64,000 nucleotides of DNA, taken from an uncultured Hyphomonadaceae bacterium. GTDB taxonomy: Bacteria; Pseudomonadota; Alphaproteobacteria; Caulobacterales; Hyphomonadaceae. The notes beneath the pieces were generated by a model. The model was not told where the DNA came from. It was given only the letters and a program-made list of their open reading frames with translations, and searched no databases. The DNA is taken from assembly GCA_938084575.1 (NCBI GenBank), contig CALKFG010000006.1:62001-126000 (forward strand), read 5' to 3'. The position numbers and the translations under genes were made by a program. Positions 42,709-50,387 of this stretch are shown one piece after another (the first letter of the stretch is position 1; each line of letters starts with the position of its first letter).

Positions 42709-42738
42709 CCCACGCCCCAGGCGTGGGTTGTTTGGTTT
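42709..42738 (+). terminator. Intrinsic terminator of nrdA
   Basis: CCCACGCC (42709-42716) pairs with GGCGTGGG (42720-42727) around a 3-base loop, followed by the T-rich TTGTTTGGTTT. It is 31 bp after the nrdA stop, so nrdA and nrdB are probably separate transcripts. Confidence 0.75.
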
Positions 42739-42912
42739 GCAGCGGGCGCTAACCCGACTCCAGAGCCCGGACCCAAAGGGGCTGACGGGCGGCGACGGTC
42801 GGCTGTAAGTCAGCGGGCCGGGGCGGCATAAAGGTCATATCACGCATGTGCGGGAGGCCTGGGCGCGGCATCGTTCCGGTGCCGGCCTGCGGGGCCAGGC
42901 CTGTGCCGGGCC

Positions 42913-42989
42913 TGGTCGGAGTGGCAGGATTCGAACCTGCGACCCCCTCGTCCCGAACGAGGTGCGCTACCAGGCTGCGCCACACTCCG
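42913..42989 (-). tRNA. tRNA-Pro (anticodon CGG)
   Basis: A complete cloverleaf on the minus strand. The acceptor stem CGGAGTG pairs with CACTCCG. The D stem is GCGC/GCGC. The anticodon stem CCTCG/CGAGG closes the loop TTCGGGA, so the anticodon is CGG. The T arm is GCAGG-TTCGAAT-CCTGC. The discriminator A and the 3' CCA (42915-42913) are encoded. It reads codon CCG, frequent in this GC-rich genome. It lies alone between nrdA and a lipoprotein gene. Confidence 0.96.
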
Positions 42990-43316
42990 ACACCGGTTTC
43001 CAGTCGTCAGCGCAGCCCGGTCGACGCGGCCGGACGCGATTGACGGCGGAGGTCATGACAGAAAGCCGGGCCTCAGGCAAGCACCCCCGCGTGTCGTGCA
43101 GCTGCCTGTCCCGCCACAGATTTCTTGCCAGGAATTAACCTGGAAATATGGTCCGCAGCGTCTGAATCCCCTGTCCTGACGGGCATTCTGCGCCTGCGGG
43201 CCGATATCTAAGTCTTAATTCTCCCGGCCAAATGTCTAATGCTGGGGCCGGTTTTGTTTATCATTACGAAACGCTCCGTTCCCATGGTGCCGGTGTCAGC
43301 TTGTGGGAGTAAGGCA
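42990..43316. other. 327-bp region between tRNA-Pro and the lipoprotein gene
   Basis: No convincing gene is seen. It must hold the tRNA promoter (minus strand) and the lipoprotein gene promoter. The part from about 43205 to 43260 is more AT-rich and contains a terminator-like hairpin on the plus strand, described separately. Confidence 0.5.
43224..43259 (+). terminator. Terminator-like hairpin without an upstream plus-strand gene
   Basis: CCGGCC (43224-43229) pairs with GGCCGG (43246-43251) across a 16-base loop, followed by TTTTGTTT. nrdA, the last plus-strand gene, ended 550 bp earlier at its own terminator. It may end an unannotated small RNA from the region after the tRNA, or be a chance stem. 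Confidence 0.3.
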
Positions 43317-44186
43317 ATGCGCGTTCCGTTTCGTCCAGTTCTTTGGGCCGTTTGTCTGCTTGGCAGCTTGATCACCAGCGGCTGCAGCCTGGTGGAAAAC
43401 AATTATGCCGATCTCAGTGTTCCCGTTCATGCCTATGAGGTTCAGCCGAGCCGCCTCGACAATTTGCCGTCACAGGTCAGCGCCGCGCCGGGTGGCCGCG
43501 ATGTCAGGCCATCACCGGTCAGCGCCCGGCCGGCCGGGCTGCGTCTGCCGGTTGACTTGCGGCCGGTCAGCGGCGAACCGTCGGCGGAGCTGTCCGGCGA
43601 GCTGGCCTTTGCCTTCGACCCGCCTGTGCCGACGCGCCGGGGCATGTCGGAAGGACTGACGGCCCGCCTTTTTGTGACCGACCCTATGGCGGAACTTGCC
43701 GCCCTCCGCGAGAGCCGGGCCCTGCAGGATGTCCCGCGGGAGGTGCGCGGCCTGTCGGCGAAATGGTCGCTGTCGGCGCCTGCGGCGCAGACGGGCTTCG
43801 GGTTTGACGTCAAGGTCACGCCGCGTGTGTCCTTCTCCCAGGATGGTGATCTTGCCGTCCGGCGGATCGGCGGTGAAGTGCGGATTCGCCGGGCCTTTGA
43901 CCAGAGGGGCAACAATAGTGTCATTCGCAGCTGGTCGCTGTTTGCCGGGGCCGATGGCGAAGCGCTGGTCTGGGAGCCGGACCTGGGCGGGCGGATGTCG
44001 GTGAATGGCATGGCCCTGCGGGACCGGGCGACCGTCGGGGACCTGCATGCCGGCATCGCCTTTCAGAGCGGTCTCGGCCAGCTGGCCCTGAGCTATATCC
44101 GCCGCGAGGTCGAGTATCGCGACCGTGCCCTGCGGGCGAGCGAGACCGAGGATTTTGCCGGACTCACCTTTTCGCTGCGCCGTTAG
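43317..44186 (+). CDS. Predicted lipoprotein of unknown function
   Basis: A 289-residue exported protein. The signal segment PVLWAVCLLGSLITSGCS ends in a lipobox (L-I-T-S-G-C, Cys at about 22). The mature part is Pro/Arg/Ala-rich up to about 90. The remainder has alternating strand-like segments (FGFDVKVTPRVSFSQDGDLA, EVRIRRAF, SWSLFAGADGEALVW, LGQLALSYIRREVEYR), ending LTFSLRR, which suggests a small outer-membrane beta-barrel or beta-sandwich. I do not recognise the family. ATG 43317 is preceded by GGGAGTAAGG. It sits between tRNA-Pro and nrdB without an obvious link. Confidence 0.65.
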   Translation: MRVPFRPVLWAVCLLGSLITSGCSLVENNYADLSVPVHAYEVQPSRLDNLPSQVSAAPGGRDVRPSPVSARPAGLRLPVDLRPVSGEPSAELSGELAFAFDPPVPTRRGMSEGLTARLFVTDPMAELAALRESRALQDVPREVRGLSAKWSLSAPAAQTGFGFDVKVTPRVSFSQDGDLAVRRIGGEVRIRRAFDQRGNNSVIRSWSLFAGADGEALVWEPDLGGRMSVNGMALRDRATVGDLHAGIAFQSGLGQLALSYIRREVEYRDRALRASETEDFAGLTFSLRR

Positions 44187-44319
44187 GCCGGCGCACGACC
44201 GGCCCGGCAGGGGCGCGGCGCGGGGCAGGCGAGTCGCTTCAGACATGGTTTTCTGTGGACGCCCTGTGAACAGACGTCGCAGGGCAGCGGATACATCTTG
44301 CGAAACGTCTCGAACCTGA

Positions 44320-44335
44320 CCACTATATATAGTGA
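44320..44335. promoter_or_regulatory. NrdR box upstream of nrdB
   Basis: CCACTATATATAGTGA contains the perfect palindrome CACTATATATAGTG and matches the NrdR consensus at 14 of 16 positions. It lies 30 bp before nrdB. A weak partner, matching at seven of 16 positions, may be centred 32 bp upstream (44288-44303). Confidence 0.75.
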
Positions 44336-44365
44336 AAAGAAGCAGAGAATGAGAAGAGACGGAAA

Positions 44366-45394
44366 ATGGCTGACGGACAGGTTTCACTCCCCGGACTGAT
44401 GACGCCCAGCGTGTCTTACAAGCCCTTCCGGTATGCTTGGGCGCATGATTTCTGGAAGCTGCAGCAGCAGGTCCACTGGTTGCCGGAAGAAGTGCCTCTG
44501 GGTGAGGACTGCAAGGACTGGGTCAACAAGCTGAACGACCGCGAACGCAATCTGCTGACCCAGATTTTCCGCTTTTTCACGCAGTCGGATGTCGAGGTCG
44601 GCGCCAATTACATGGAAAACTACATGCCGCTCTTCAAGCCGGTCGAAGTGCGGATGATGCTGGCCTCTTTCTCCAATATGGAAACGGTGCACATTGCCGC
44701 CTATGCGCTGCTTCTGGAAACCATCGGCATGCCCGATTCGGAATTCTCGGCCTTCATGGAATATGAGGAAATGGCAGCCAAGCATGACTATCTGGGTCAG
44801 TTCGGCACCGAGAGTAATGAGGACATCCTGACCTCGATGGCGGTGTTTGGCGGCTTTACCGAGGGCCTGCAGCTGTTCGCCTCATTCGCCATGCTGATGA
44901 ATTTCCCGCGCTTCAACAAGATGAAGGGCATGGGACAGATCGTGACCTGGTCGATCCGCGACGAGAGCCTGCATTGCGAAGGCATGATGAAGCTGTTCCA
45001 CACCTTCGCGGCCGAGACCGGTGCCCTGACGCCCCGGGTCAAGAGCCGGATCCGTGAGGCCTGCGAAACCGTGGTCAAGCTCGAGGACAAATTTATCGAT
45101 CTGGCATTTGAGGCAGGCGACGTCGAGGGCATGACCCCGGCCGATATCAAGGCCTATATCCGCTATATCGCCGACTGGCGCCTGGGCCAGCTCAAGCTGG
45201 AGCCGATTTTTGGCATCACCAAGCATCCCCTGCCGTGGCTGAGCGAGATCCTCAACGGGGTCGAGCACGCCAATTTCTTCGAAGCCCGGGCCACCGAATA
45301 TTCCAAGGGTGCCACACGGGGGGACTGGCACGGGGATGACGGCGTCTGGTCCCTGTTCGACAAGCGCAAGCCGCAGACCGTGGCCGCCGAATAG
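44366..45394 (+). CDS. nrdB: Ribonucleoside-diphosphate reductase beta subunit
   Basis: A 342-residue class I small subunit holding the metal centre and tyrosyl radical. The E-x2-H-x3-Y motif is seen in NMETVHIAAYALLLE, with the radical Tyr as the last of the three. Further ligands are in GANYMENYMP, EGLQLFASFAML and IRDESLHCEGMM. No ATP-cone is fused at the N-terminus. The C-terminus ends VWSLFDKRKP with a short tail for docking to NrdA. It has its own promoter region with an NrdR box and converges on the UDP-glucuronate decarboxylase gene, 14 bp away. Confidence 0.96.
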   Translation: MADGQVSLPGLMTPSVSYKPFRYAWAHDFWKLQQQVHWLPEEVPLGEDCKDWVNKLNDRERNLLTQIFRFFTQSDVEVGANYMENYMPLFKPVEVRMMLASFSNMETVHIAAYALLLETIGMPDSEFSAFMEYEEMAAKHDYLGQFGTESNEDILTSMAVFGGFTEGLQLFASFAMLMNFPRFNKMKGMGQIVTWSIRDESLHCEGMMKLFHTFAAETGALTPRVKSRIREACETVVKLEDKFIDLAFEAGDVEGMTPADIKAYIRYIADWRLGQLKLEPIFGITKHPLPWLSEILNGVEHANFFEARATEYSKGATRGDWHGDDGVWSLFDKRKPQTVAAE

Positions 45395-45408
45395 GCCGCC
45401 GGTCTGGC

Positions 45409-46362
45409 TTAGCCCATCCGCGTCAGCAGCCCGTCAAAATAGGCAATCGTCCTTGTGAGCCCGTCGCGCAGGGCGACCTTGGGTGCCCAGTTCAGTTGGT
45501 CGGCGGCCCGGCTGATGTCGGGCTGACGCTGGCGGGGATCATCCTGGGGCAGGGGCTTGTGCACCATGTTTGATGTCGAGCCGGTCAGATCAATGACCTG
45601 CTCGGCGAGCTCCTTAATGGTGAACTCACCCGGATTGCCGAGATTGATCGGGCCGGTGACGCCCTCGGGGCTGTCCATCAGCGCGATCAGCCCGTCCACC
45701 AGATCATCGACATAGCAGAAGCTGCGGGTCTGTTCCCCGTCGCCATAGAGGGTGATGTCCTCCCCCTTGAGCGCCTGGACGATGAAGTTCGACACCACAC
45801 GGCCATCATTGGGGTGCATGCGCGGGCCATAGGTGTTGAAGATGCGGGCGACCTTGATGTCGAGCTGGTGCTGGCGGTGATAGTCGAAGAACAGCGTCTC
45901 GGCGCAGCGCTTGCCCTCATCATAGCAGGATCTGGGTCCGATCGGGTTCACATGCCCCCAATAGTCCTCGGTCTGGGGGTGGATGTTGGGATCGCCATAG
46001 ACTTCTGAGGTGGAGGCCTGGAGGATACGCGCCTTGGTCCGCTTGGCGAGGCCCAGCATGTTGATCGCGCCATGCACGCTGGTCTTGGTCGTCTGGACGG
46101 GATCGAACTGGTAATGCACCGGGCTTGCCGGGCAGGCCATATTGTAGATCTGGTCGGTCTCGACAAAGAGCGGAAAGGTCACATCGTGGCGCATCAGTTC
46201 GAACCGTGTGTGCCCGATCAGATGCTCGACATTGCTGCGCGCGCCGGTGAAGAAATTGTCGACGCACAGCACCTCGTCGCCGCGTTCCAGCAAACGGTCA
46301 CACAAATGGCTGCCGATAAAGCCGGCCCCGCCTGTAATTAGGATTCGGTTGGTTAAATGCAT
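45409..46362 (-). CDS. UDP-glucuronate decarboxylase (UDP-xylose synthase), SDR family
   Basis: A 317-residue extended short-chain dehydrogenase. The NAD-binding motif is [20 protein letters not shown], the sequence [20 protein letters not shown] is diagnostic for UXS-type decarboxylases, and the catalytic Tyr-Lys lies in [33 protein letters not shown] is also characteristic. It converts UDP-glucuronate to UDP-xylose. The gene for the enzyme making its substrate, UDP-glucose dehydrogenase, is just upstream on the same strand, so the pair supplies xylose for surface polysaccharide or glycolipid. Confidence 0.92.
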   Translation of the reverse strand: MHLTNRILITGGAGFIGSHLCDRLLERGDEVLCVDNFFTGARSNVEHLIGHTRFELMRHDVTFPLFVETDQIYNMACPASPVHYQFDPVQTTKTSVHGAINMLGLAKRTKARILQASTSEVYGDPNIHPQTEDYWGHVNPIGPRSCYDEGKRCAETLFFDYHRQHQLDIKVARIFNTYGPRMHPNDGRVVSNFIVQALKGEDITLYGDGEQTRSFCYVDDLVDGLIALMDSPEGVTGPINLGNPGEFTIKELAEQVIDLTGSTSNMVHKPLPQDDPRQRQPDISRAADQLNWAPKVALRDGLTRTIAYFDGLLTRMG

Positions 46363-46398
46363 TGTTCCAGTCCTGCTGTGTGGCCGCTATTGGTCTGC

Positions 46399-46420
46399 GA
46401 GAGCCGCTGGCTCTCTTTAT
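46399..46420 (+). terminator. Plus-strand terminator-like hairpin between ugd and the decarboxylase gene
   Basis: GAGAGCC (46399-46405) and GGCTCTC (46409-46415) pair around a 3-base loop, followed by TTTAT on the plus strand. Both flanking genes run on the minus strand, where no T-run follows. It could stop antisense transcription or be a structured mRNA spacer. Confidence 0.3.
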
Positions 46421-46479
46421 TCTGGTATGTCTGCTTTATGCAGAGTTTGTCGTTGGTCGGTTGATGAAAGGGACCCAGC

Positions 46480-47802
46480 TCAGGCCTTCTCGTCGATCTC
46501 CGGCCGCCCGATGGAGGTGTAGGCGAAGCCGCGCTTCTTCATATCAGAGGGGTCGTAAATATTGCGCAAATCGATCAGGCTGCGCCCGGCCATGGCGCCC
46601 TGCAGGCGGTCCATGTCGAGGGCGCGGAACTGGTCCCACTCGGTCAGGATGACGACGGCCTCGGCGCCTTCGGCGGCGCCATAGGCGTTCTCGGCATAGG
46701 CAATGCCCTCGATCAGGTGCCGGGCCTCGTCCATGGCCTCGGGGTCGAAGGCGGTGATCTGCGCGCCGGCTGCGACCAGGGCGGGCACGATGTCGAGGCT
46801 GGGGGCGTCGCGCATATCATCGGTGTTCTGCTTGAAGGCGAGGCCGAGCACGCCGATCCTGCGGCCGTTGACGTCGCCGCCCATGGCCGCGATGACCTTT
46901 TCCGCCATGGCCTTCTTGCGCGCGGCATTGACCTCGACCACCGTGTCGACAATGCGCACGGGGCTGTCATGGTCATTGGCGGTCTTGGTCAGAGCGAGGG
47001 TGTCTTTCGGGAAGCAGGAGCCGCCATAGCCGGGCCCCGCATTGAGGAATTTCGAGCCGATCCGGCCATCGAGCCCGATGCCGCGGGACACTTCCTGCAC
47101 ATTGGCGCCGACTTTCTCGCACAGATCCGCCATCTCGTTGATGAAGGTGATCTTGACCGCGAGGAAGGCATTGGCGGCGTATTTGATCAGCTCCGAGGTC
47201 CGGCGATTGGTGAACAGGATCGGGGTCTCATTCAGGAAGAGCGGGCGGTAGAGTTCCCGCATCCGTTCGCGGGCGCGTTCATTGTCGGTGCCGACCACGA
47301 CCCGGTCGGGGATCTTGAAATCCTTGATGGCGGCGCCCTCGCGCAGGAATTCCGGATTGGAGACCACGGCGAAATCGGCGTCGGGACGCTTCCTGCGGAT
47401 GATGTCTTCGACCTCGTCACCGGTGCCGACCGGCACGGTGGACTTGGTCACCACGACGGTGAAGCCATCCATCAGCTCGGCAATCTCTTCGGCTGCGGCA
47501 TAGACATAGGACAGGTCGGCATGGCCATCGCCGCGCCGGGACGGCGTGCCCACCGCGATGAACACCGCATCGGCATCGGCAATGGCGTCCTTCGCCTCGG
47601 TGGTGAAGAAGAGGCGCTCTTCCTTCACGTTCTTCTCGACCAGCGTGTCGAGGCCCGGTTCATAGATCGGCATGATGCCCTGGTGCAGCCGGTCGATCTT
47701 GCTGGCATCCTTGTCCACGCAGGTCACCACATGACCAAAATCGGCGAAACACGCCCCGCTCACCAGGCCAACATAACCTGTTCCGATCATCGCGACGCGC
47801 AT
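46480..47802 (-). CDS. ugd: UDP-glucose 6-dehydrogenase
   Basis: A 440-residue NAD-dependent enzyme oxidising UDP-glucose to UDP-glucuronate in two steps. The Rossmann start is MRVAMIGTGYVGLVSGACFA, the catalytic Cys lies in GPGYGGSCFPKDTLAL, and the C-terminal UDP-binding domain has GLAFKQNTDDMRDAPSLDIV. GDP-mannose dehydrogenase is a close relative, but the neighbouring UDP-glucuronate decarboxylase favours UDP-glucose. The start at 47802 (MRVAMIG) fits the family; a longer frame from 47832 does not. Confidence 0.93.
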   Translation of the reverse strand: MRVAMIGTGYVGLVSGACFADFGHVVTCVDKDASKIDRLHQGIMPIYEPGLDTLVEKNVKEERLFFTTEAKDAIADADAVFIAVGTPSRRGDGHADLSYVYAAAEEIAELMDGFTVVVTKSTVPVGTGDEVEDIIRRKRPDADFAVVSNPEFLREGAAIKDFKIPDRVVVGTDNERARERMRELYRPLFLNETPILFTNRRTSELIKYAANAFLAVKITFINEMADLCEKVGANVQEVSRGIGLDGRIGSKFLNAGPGYGGSCFPKDTLALTKTANDHDSPVRIVDTVVEVNAARKKAMAEKVIAAMGGDVNGRRIGVLGLAFKQNTDDMRDAPSLDIVPALVAAGAQITAFDPEAMDEARHLIEGIAYAENAYGAAEGAEAVVILTEWDQFRALDMDRLQGAMAGRSLIDLRNIYDPSDMKKRGFAYTSIGRPEIDEKA

Positions 47803-47899
47803 GGCAAAACCCCGAACAAAAAAGATGGTCAAAAACTGCAGCTCTGGTGCAATTTTTGCCCCTCAGGGTCAAGACCTGCGCCGCAGACCCTGCGCCCGG

Positions 47900-48586
47900 T
47901 CAGGCGGTGCCCAGAACCTGATCGGCGACGAAGGGATTGTCCTGGCGCTCCTGCCCGAACGTGCTCATCGGGCCATGGCCGGGGACAAACCGCATGTCGG
48001 GGCCAAGCGGCCATAATTTCCCGGTAATGGAGTCGATCAGCTGCTGGTGGTTGCCGCGCGGAAAATCCGTGCGTCCGACCGAGCCCCGGAACAGGACATC
48101 GCCGACAAAGGCGAGCTGGCCAGCCTTGTGATAAATCACCACGTGTCCGGGCGTGTGGCCGGGACAGTGGGCGACGTGAAACGTCTCCCCTGCCAGATCC
48201 AGCGTGTCGCCGTCGTCAAGATAACGGTCCGGCGTCACATTTTTGCCGTCGGCTATGCCATATTTGGCGCCCTGGGCCTCGATCTCGTCGAGAAGCCACT
48301 GGTCCTCCCTGTGCGGTCCGATAATCGGGCAGCCCGTCCGGTCGCGCACGGCCTCGGCGGCCCCAGCATGGTCGAGGTGGCCATGGGTCAGCCAGACGGC
48401 GACGATCTTGACCCCGAACTGGTCGGCAGCGGCCATCAGGCGATCAATCTCGCCGCCGGGATCGACGAAAACACCTTCCATCGTCTCCGATGACCAGACG
48501 AGGCTGGTATTCTGTTGCAGGGGCGTCACCGGGATAATCCGAATGTCGAGCTTGGGGGCGTTTTGAGGAGTGGTGTGTTGGGTCAT
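47900..48586 (-). CDS. MBL-fold hydrolase (glyoxalase II-like)
   Basis: A 228-residue metallo-beta-lactamase-fold hydrolase. The metal motif is THGHLDHAG (H-x-H-x-D-H) at about 70-76, with HCPGHTPGHVVIYH and FVGDVLFRGSVGRTDFPRG giving the later ligands and FVPGHGPMSTFG the last His. This matches the small glyoxalase II-like group (YcbL type), which hydrolyses thioesters such as S-lactoylglutathione. The start MTQHTTPQN at 48586 sits 5 bp after the PqiA-like gene's stop. Confidence 0.88.
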   Translation of the reverse strand: MTQHTTPQNAPKLDIRIIPVTPLQQNTSLVWSSETMEGVFVDPGGEIDRLMAAADQFGVKIVAVWLTHGHLDHAGAAEAVRDRTGCPIIGPHREDQWLLDEIEAQGAKYGIADGKNVTPDRYLDDGDTLDLAGETFHVAHCPGHTPGHVVIYHKAGQLAFVGDVLFRGSVGRTDFPRGNHQQLIDSITGKLWPLGPDMRFVPGHGPMSTFGQERQDNPFVADQVLGTA

Positions 48587-48591
48587 GTCAG

Positions 48592-49107
48592 CTAGATAGC
48601 GCCTCCGCCGGCGCGGGAAAAGGTCAGACGCAGTGTTGCGGCATTGTTCAGCACCACGCCGAGGGCGAAATAATACAGGCCAGCCCGGGTTTCGAACCCG
48701 ATATACACGCTGATCTGGCTGATGCCGATCAGCAGGGCGGCAAGGAAGACGTCCAGCATGGACCATTTCCCAAGCAGGTTCAGCCACACCGCCAGCCGCG
48801 GGCTGGGCCGGGCGCCCTGGCGGAAAATCAGCGCCGCGGTCAGTGTTTTGGCGATGGGGAAAATACCCGAGAAGACCACCACGACCAGACCGAGAACGGG
48901 CAGGCCGGCCTCGAACAGGGTCATGACGATGCCGTACAGATTATATTCCGTGCCGCCAAAGCCGAACGTGTTCGGTTTCCAGATTGAGGGCAGGACCAGC
49001 CCGGTGATGATCAGCGCCGCCGAAGCGTAAAGGGCAAGCTCGGCCAGAACGTCCAGGACGGAGACGCCCTGTGTTTTGGACCGCGGAGGAGAAGAGGGAA
49101 GGGTCAT
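48592..49107 (-). CDS. Paraquat-inducible protein A-like membrane protein
   Basis: A 171-residue inner-membrane protein with four hydrophobic helices at about 18-42, 60-85, 105-130 and 138-158. LLGKWSMLDVFLAALLIGIS is the hallmark of PqiA/YebS domains. It is a single PqiA unit without the zinc-finger cysteines of the E. coli proteins. PqiA works with MCE proteins in lipid transport in E. coli; no MCE gene is here. It is probably cotranscribed with the MBL hydrolase gene. Confidence 0.87.
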   Translation of the reverse strand: MTLPSSPPRSKTQGVSVLDVLAELALYASAALIITGLVLPSIWKPNTFGFGGTEYNLYGIVMTLFEAGLPVLGLVVVVFSGIFPIAKTLTAALIFRQGARPSPRLAVWLNLLGKWSMLDVFLAALLIGISQISVYIGFETRAGLYYFALGVVLNNAATLRLTFSRAGGGAI

Positions 49108-49233
49108 GCGCCAGTTTCACCGGCGATGCCGGGGCGGTCAACAGCGGGGCTGATGCCGGGACCCTGGCCCCCGATGGCTTGATTTCCTGTCCAGCCCGCT
49201 TCAGATCGCCTTCGCGAGATGAAAGGGTGAAGC

Positions 49234-50106
49234 ATGAAACTGGCGCGCTATGAGTTGGACGGACAGACCCGCCTGGGTCGGGTTGAGAGCAATGGCCTGA
49301 TCGATCTCACCGGACGGATGGCCGGTCTCGGCAGCGATATGAAAACGCTGATTGGCCGATGGGACAGCCTGCGCCCGCAGGTCGAGGGCCTGGCCGGGCA
49401 CAGTGACCACGCTTTCGGTGATGTGCGGCTTCTGGCGCCAATGACGCGGCCGGGAAAAATCTGGGGTCTGGGTCTGAATTATGCCGATCATATTGCGGAA
49501 ACGGGCCGGCAGGCGCCGGACTTTCCGACCTTTTTTGCCATGGCCCAGACCAGCATTATCGGGCCGGGCGAGGCGATTGAGATCCCGACCGTATCAGACC
49601 GGGTGGATTACGAGGCCGAGCTTGTTTTCATTGTTGGGCGCGGCGGGCGACATGTGCCGGAAGACAGGGCGATGGAGCATATTTTTGGATATTGCTGCGG
49701 CAATGATGTCAGTGTGCGCGATTGGCAGCGCCGGACGGGCCAGTTCAGCATCGGCAAATCCTTTGACACCCATGCGCCACTTGGCCCCTGGATCGTTACG
49801 GCCGACGAGGTGGATCCGCTGAATCTGCCGATACGCTGCCGGGTAAATGACGAGGTCCGCCAGGACTCCCACACCCGGCACCAGATCTTCAAACCCGCGT
49901 TTCAACTGGCGCATCTCAGCCAGGCCATGACGCTCGAGGTCGGAGACACGATCTTTACCGGTACGCCGGGTGGCGTCGGAGACGCGTGCACGCCACCAAA
50001 CTATCTCAAGCCCGGGGACACCGTCCGGGTCGAGATTGACGGTATCGGCGTGCTGGAAAACCCGGTCCGGGCCGAACAGCCTGCAGCACCCGATCAGAAA
50101 TCATAA
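49234..50106 (+). CDS. Fumarylacetoacetate hydrolase family protein
   Basis: A 290-residue Mg-dependent C-C bond hydrolase, decarboxylase or isomerase of the FAH superfamily. KIWGLGLNYADHIAETGR begins the fold. The metal ligands are in VDYEAELVFIVGRGGRHV (the E-x-E pair) and GNDVSVRDWQRR, the C-terminal signature is GDTIFTGTPGGVGDACTPPN, and IDGIGVLENPV ends the core. The substrate is likely an acylpyruvate or related diketo acid; which one cannot be told. The last 13 bases overlap the convergent DUF1674 gene. Confidence 0.9.
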   Translation: MKLARYELDGQTRLGRVESNGLIDLTGRMAGLGSDMKTLIGRWDSLRPQVEGLAGHSDHAFGDVRLLAPMTRPGKIWGLGLNYADHIAETGRQAPDFPTFFAMAQTSIIGPGEAIEIPTVSDRVDYEAELVFIVGRGGRHVPEDRAMEHIFGYCCGNDVSVRDWQRRTGQFSIGKSFDTHAPLGPWIVTADEVDPLNLPIRCRVNDEVRQDSHTRHQIFKPAFQLAHLSQAMTLEVGDTIFTGTPGGVGDACTPPNYLKPGDTVRVEIDGIGVLENPVRAEQPAAPDQKS

Positions 50107-50300
50107 GCGATCCCCTTGCGTTCCCAGTCACCATAACGGGTTGGTTCAATCGCCTTTGGACCGCCTTTTTCGCCCTGCCGCCCGGTTTCCAGTTCGGCCA
50201 TGCGCGCGGCCTCGGCAGCCCGACGCTCTGCAGCTTCGGCAAGGGCGCGTCTGGCTTCGGGAGACAGGGCTTTGGCGGGGCGGTTTTTGTCACCAGACAT
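50094..50300 (-). CDS. DUF1674 protein, SDHAF4-like
   Basis: A 68-residue protein. The C-terminal GGPKAIEPTRYGDWERKGIAYDF region (quoted in pattern: G-P-x-x-x-E-P-T-R-Y-G-D-W-E-x-K-G) is the family signature shared with mitochondrial SDHAF4, which helps flavinylated SdhA assemble into succinate dehydrogenase. The N-terminal half is an Ala/Arg/Glu-rich charged helix. The family is typical of alphaproteobacteria and mitochondria. It converges on and slightly overlaps the FAH-family gene. Confidence 0.9.
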   Translation of the reverse strand: MSGDKNRPAKALSPEARRALAEAAERRAAEAARMAELETGRQGEKGGPKAIEPTRYGDWERKGIAYDF

Positions 50301-50387
50301 GAACGGGACTCCTGAATTTCTTAACCACTCTCCCTATATGGAAACACAGAGCGAGAAAATCTCCTTTTGAATAAGCGACACATTGCC

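Noticed and set aside
41700-42776. A 358-codon minus-strand frame inside nrdA
   Set aside because: It is a shadow of nrdA, which carries all active-site motifs on the plus strand.
42840-42912. GC-rich repeats (GGCCTGG, CCGGCC) after tRNA-Pro as a terminator or mobile-element scar
   Set aside because: No T-run, no consistent single stem and no flanking direct repeat or truncated tRNA copy, so there is no evidence of an attachment site.
46717-48027. A 436-codon open frame on the plus strand
   Set aside because: It lies antisense to ugd and the MBL hydrolase gene, both with intact motifs. The product is Asp/Gly/His-rich low-complexity sequence.
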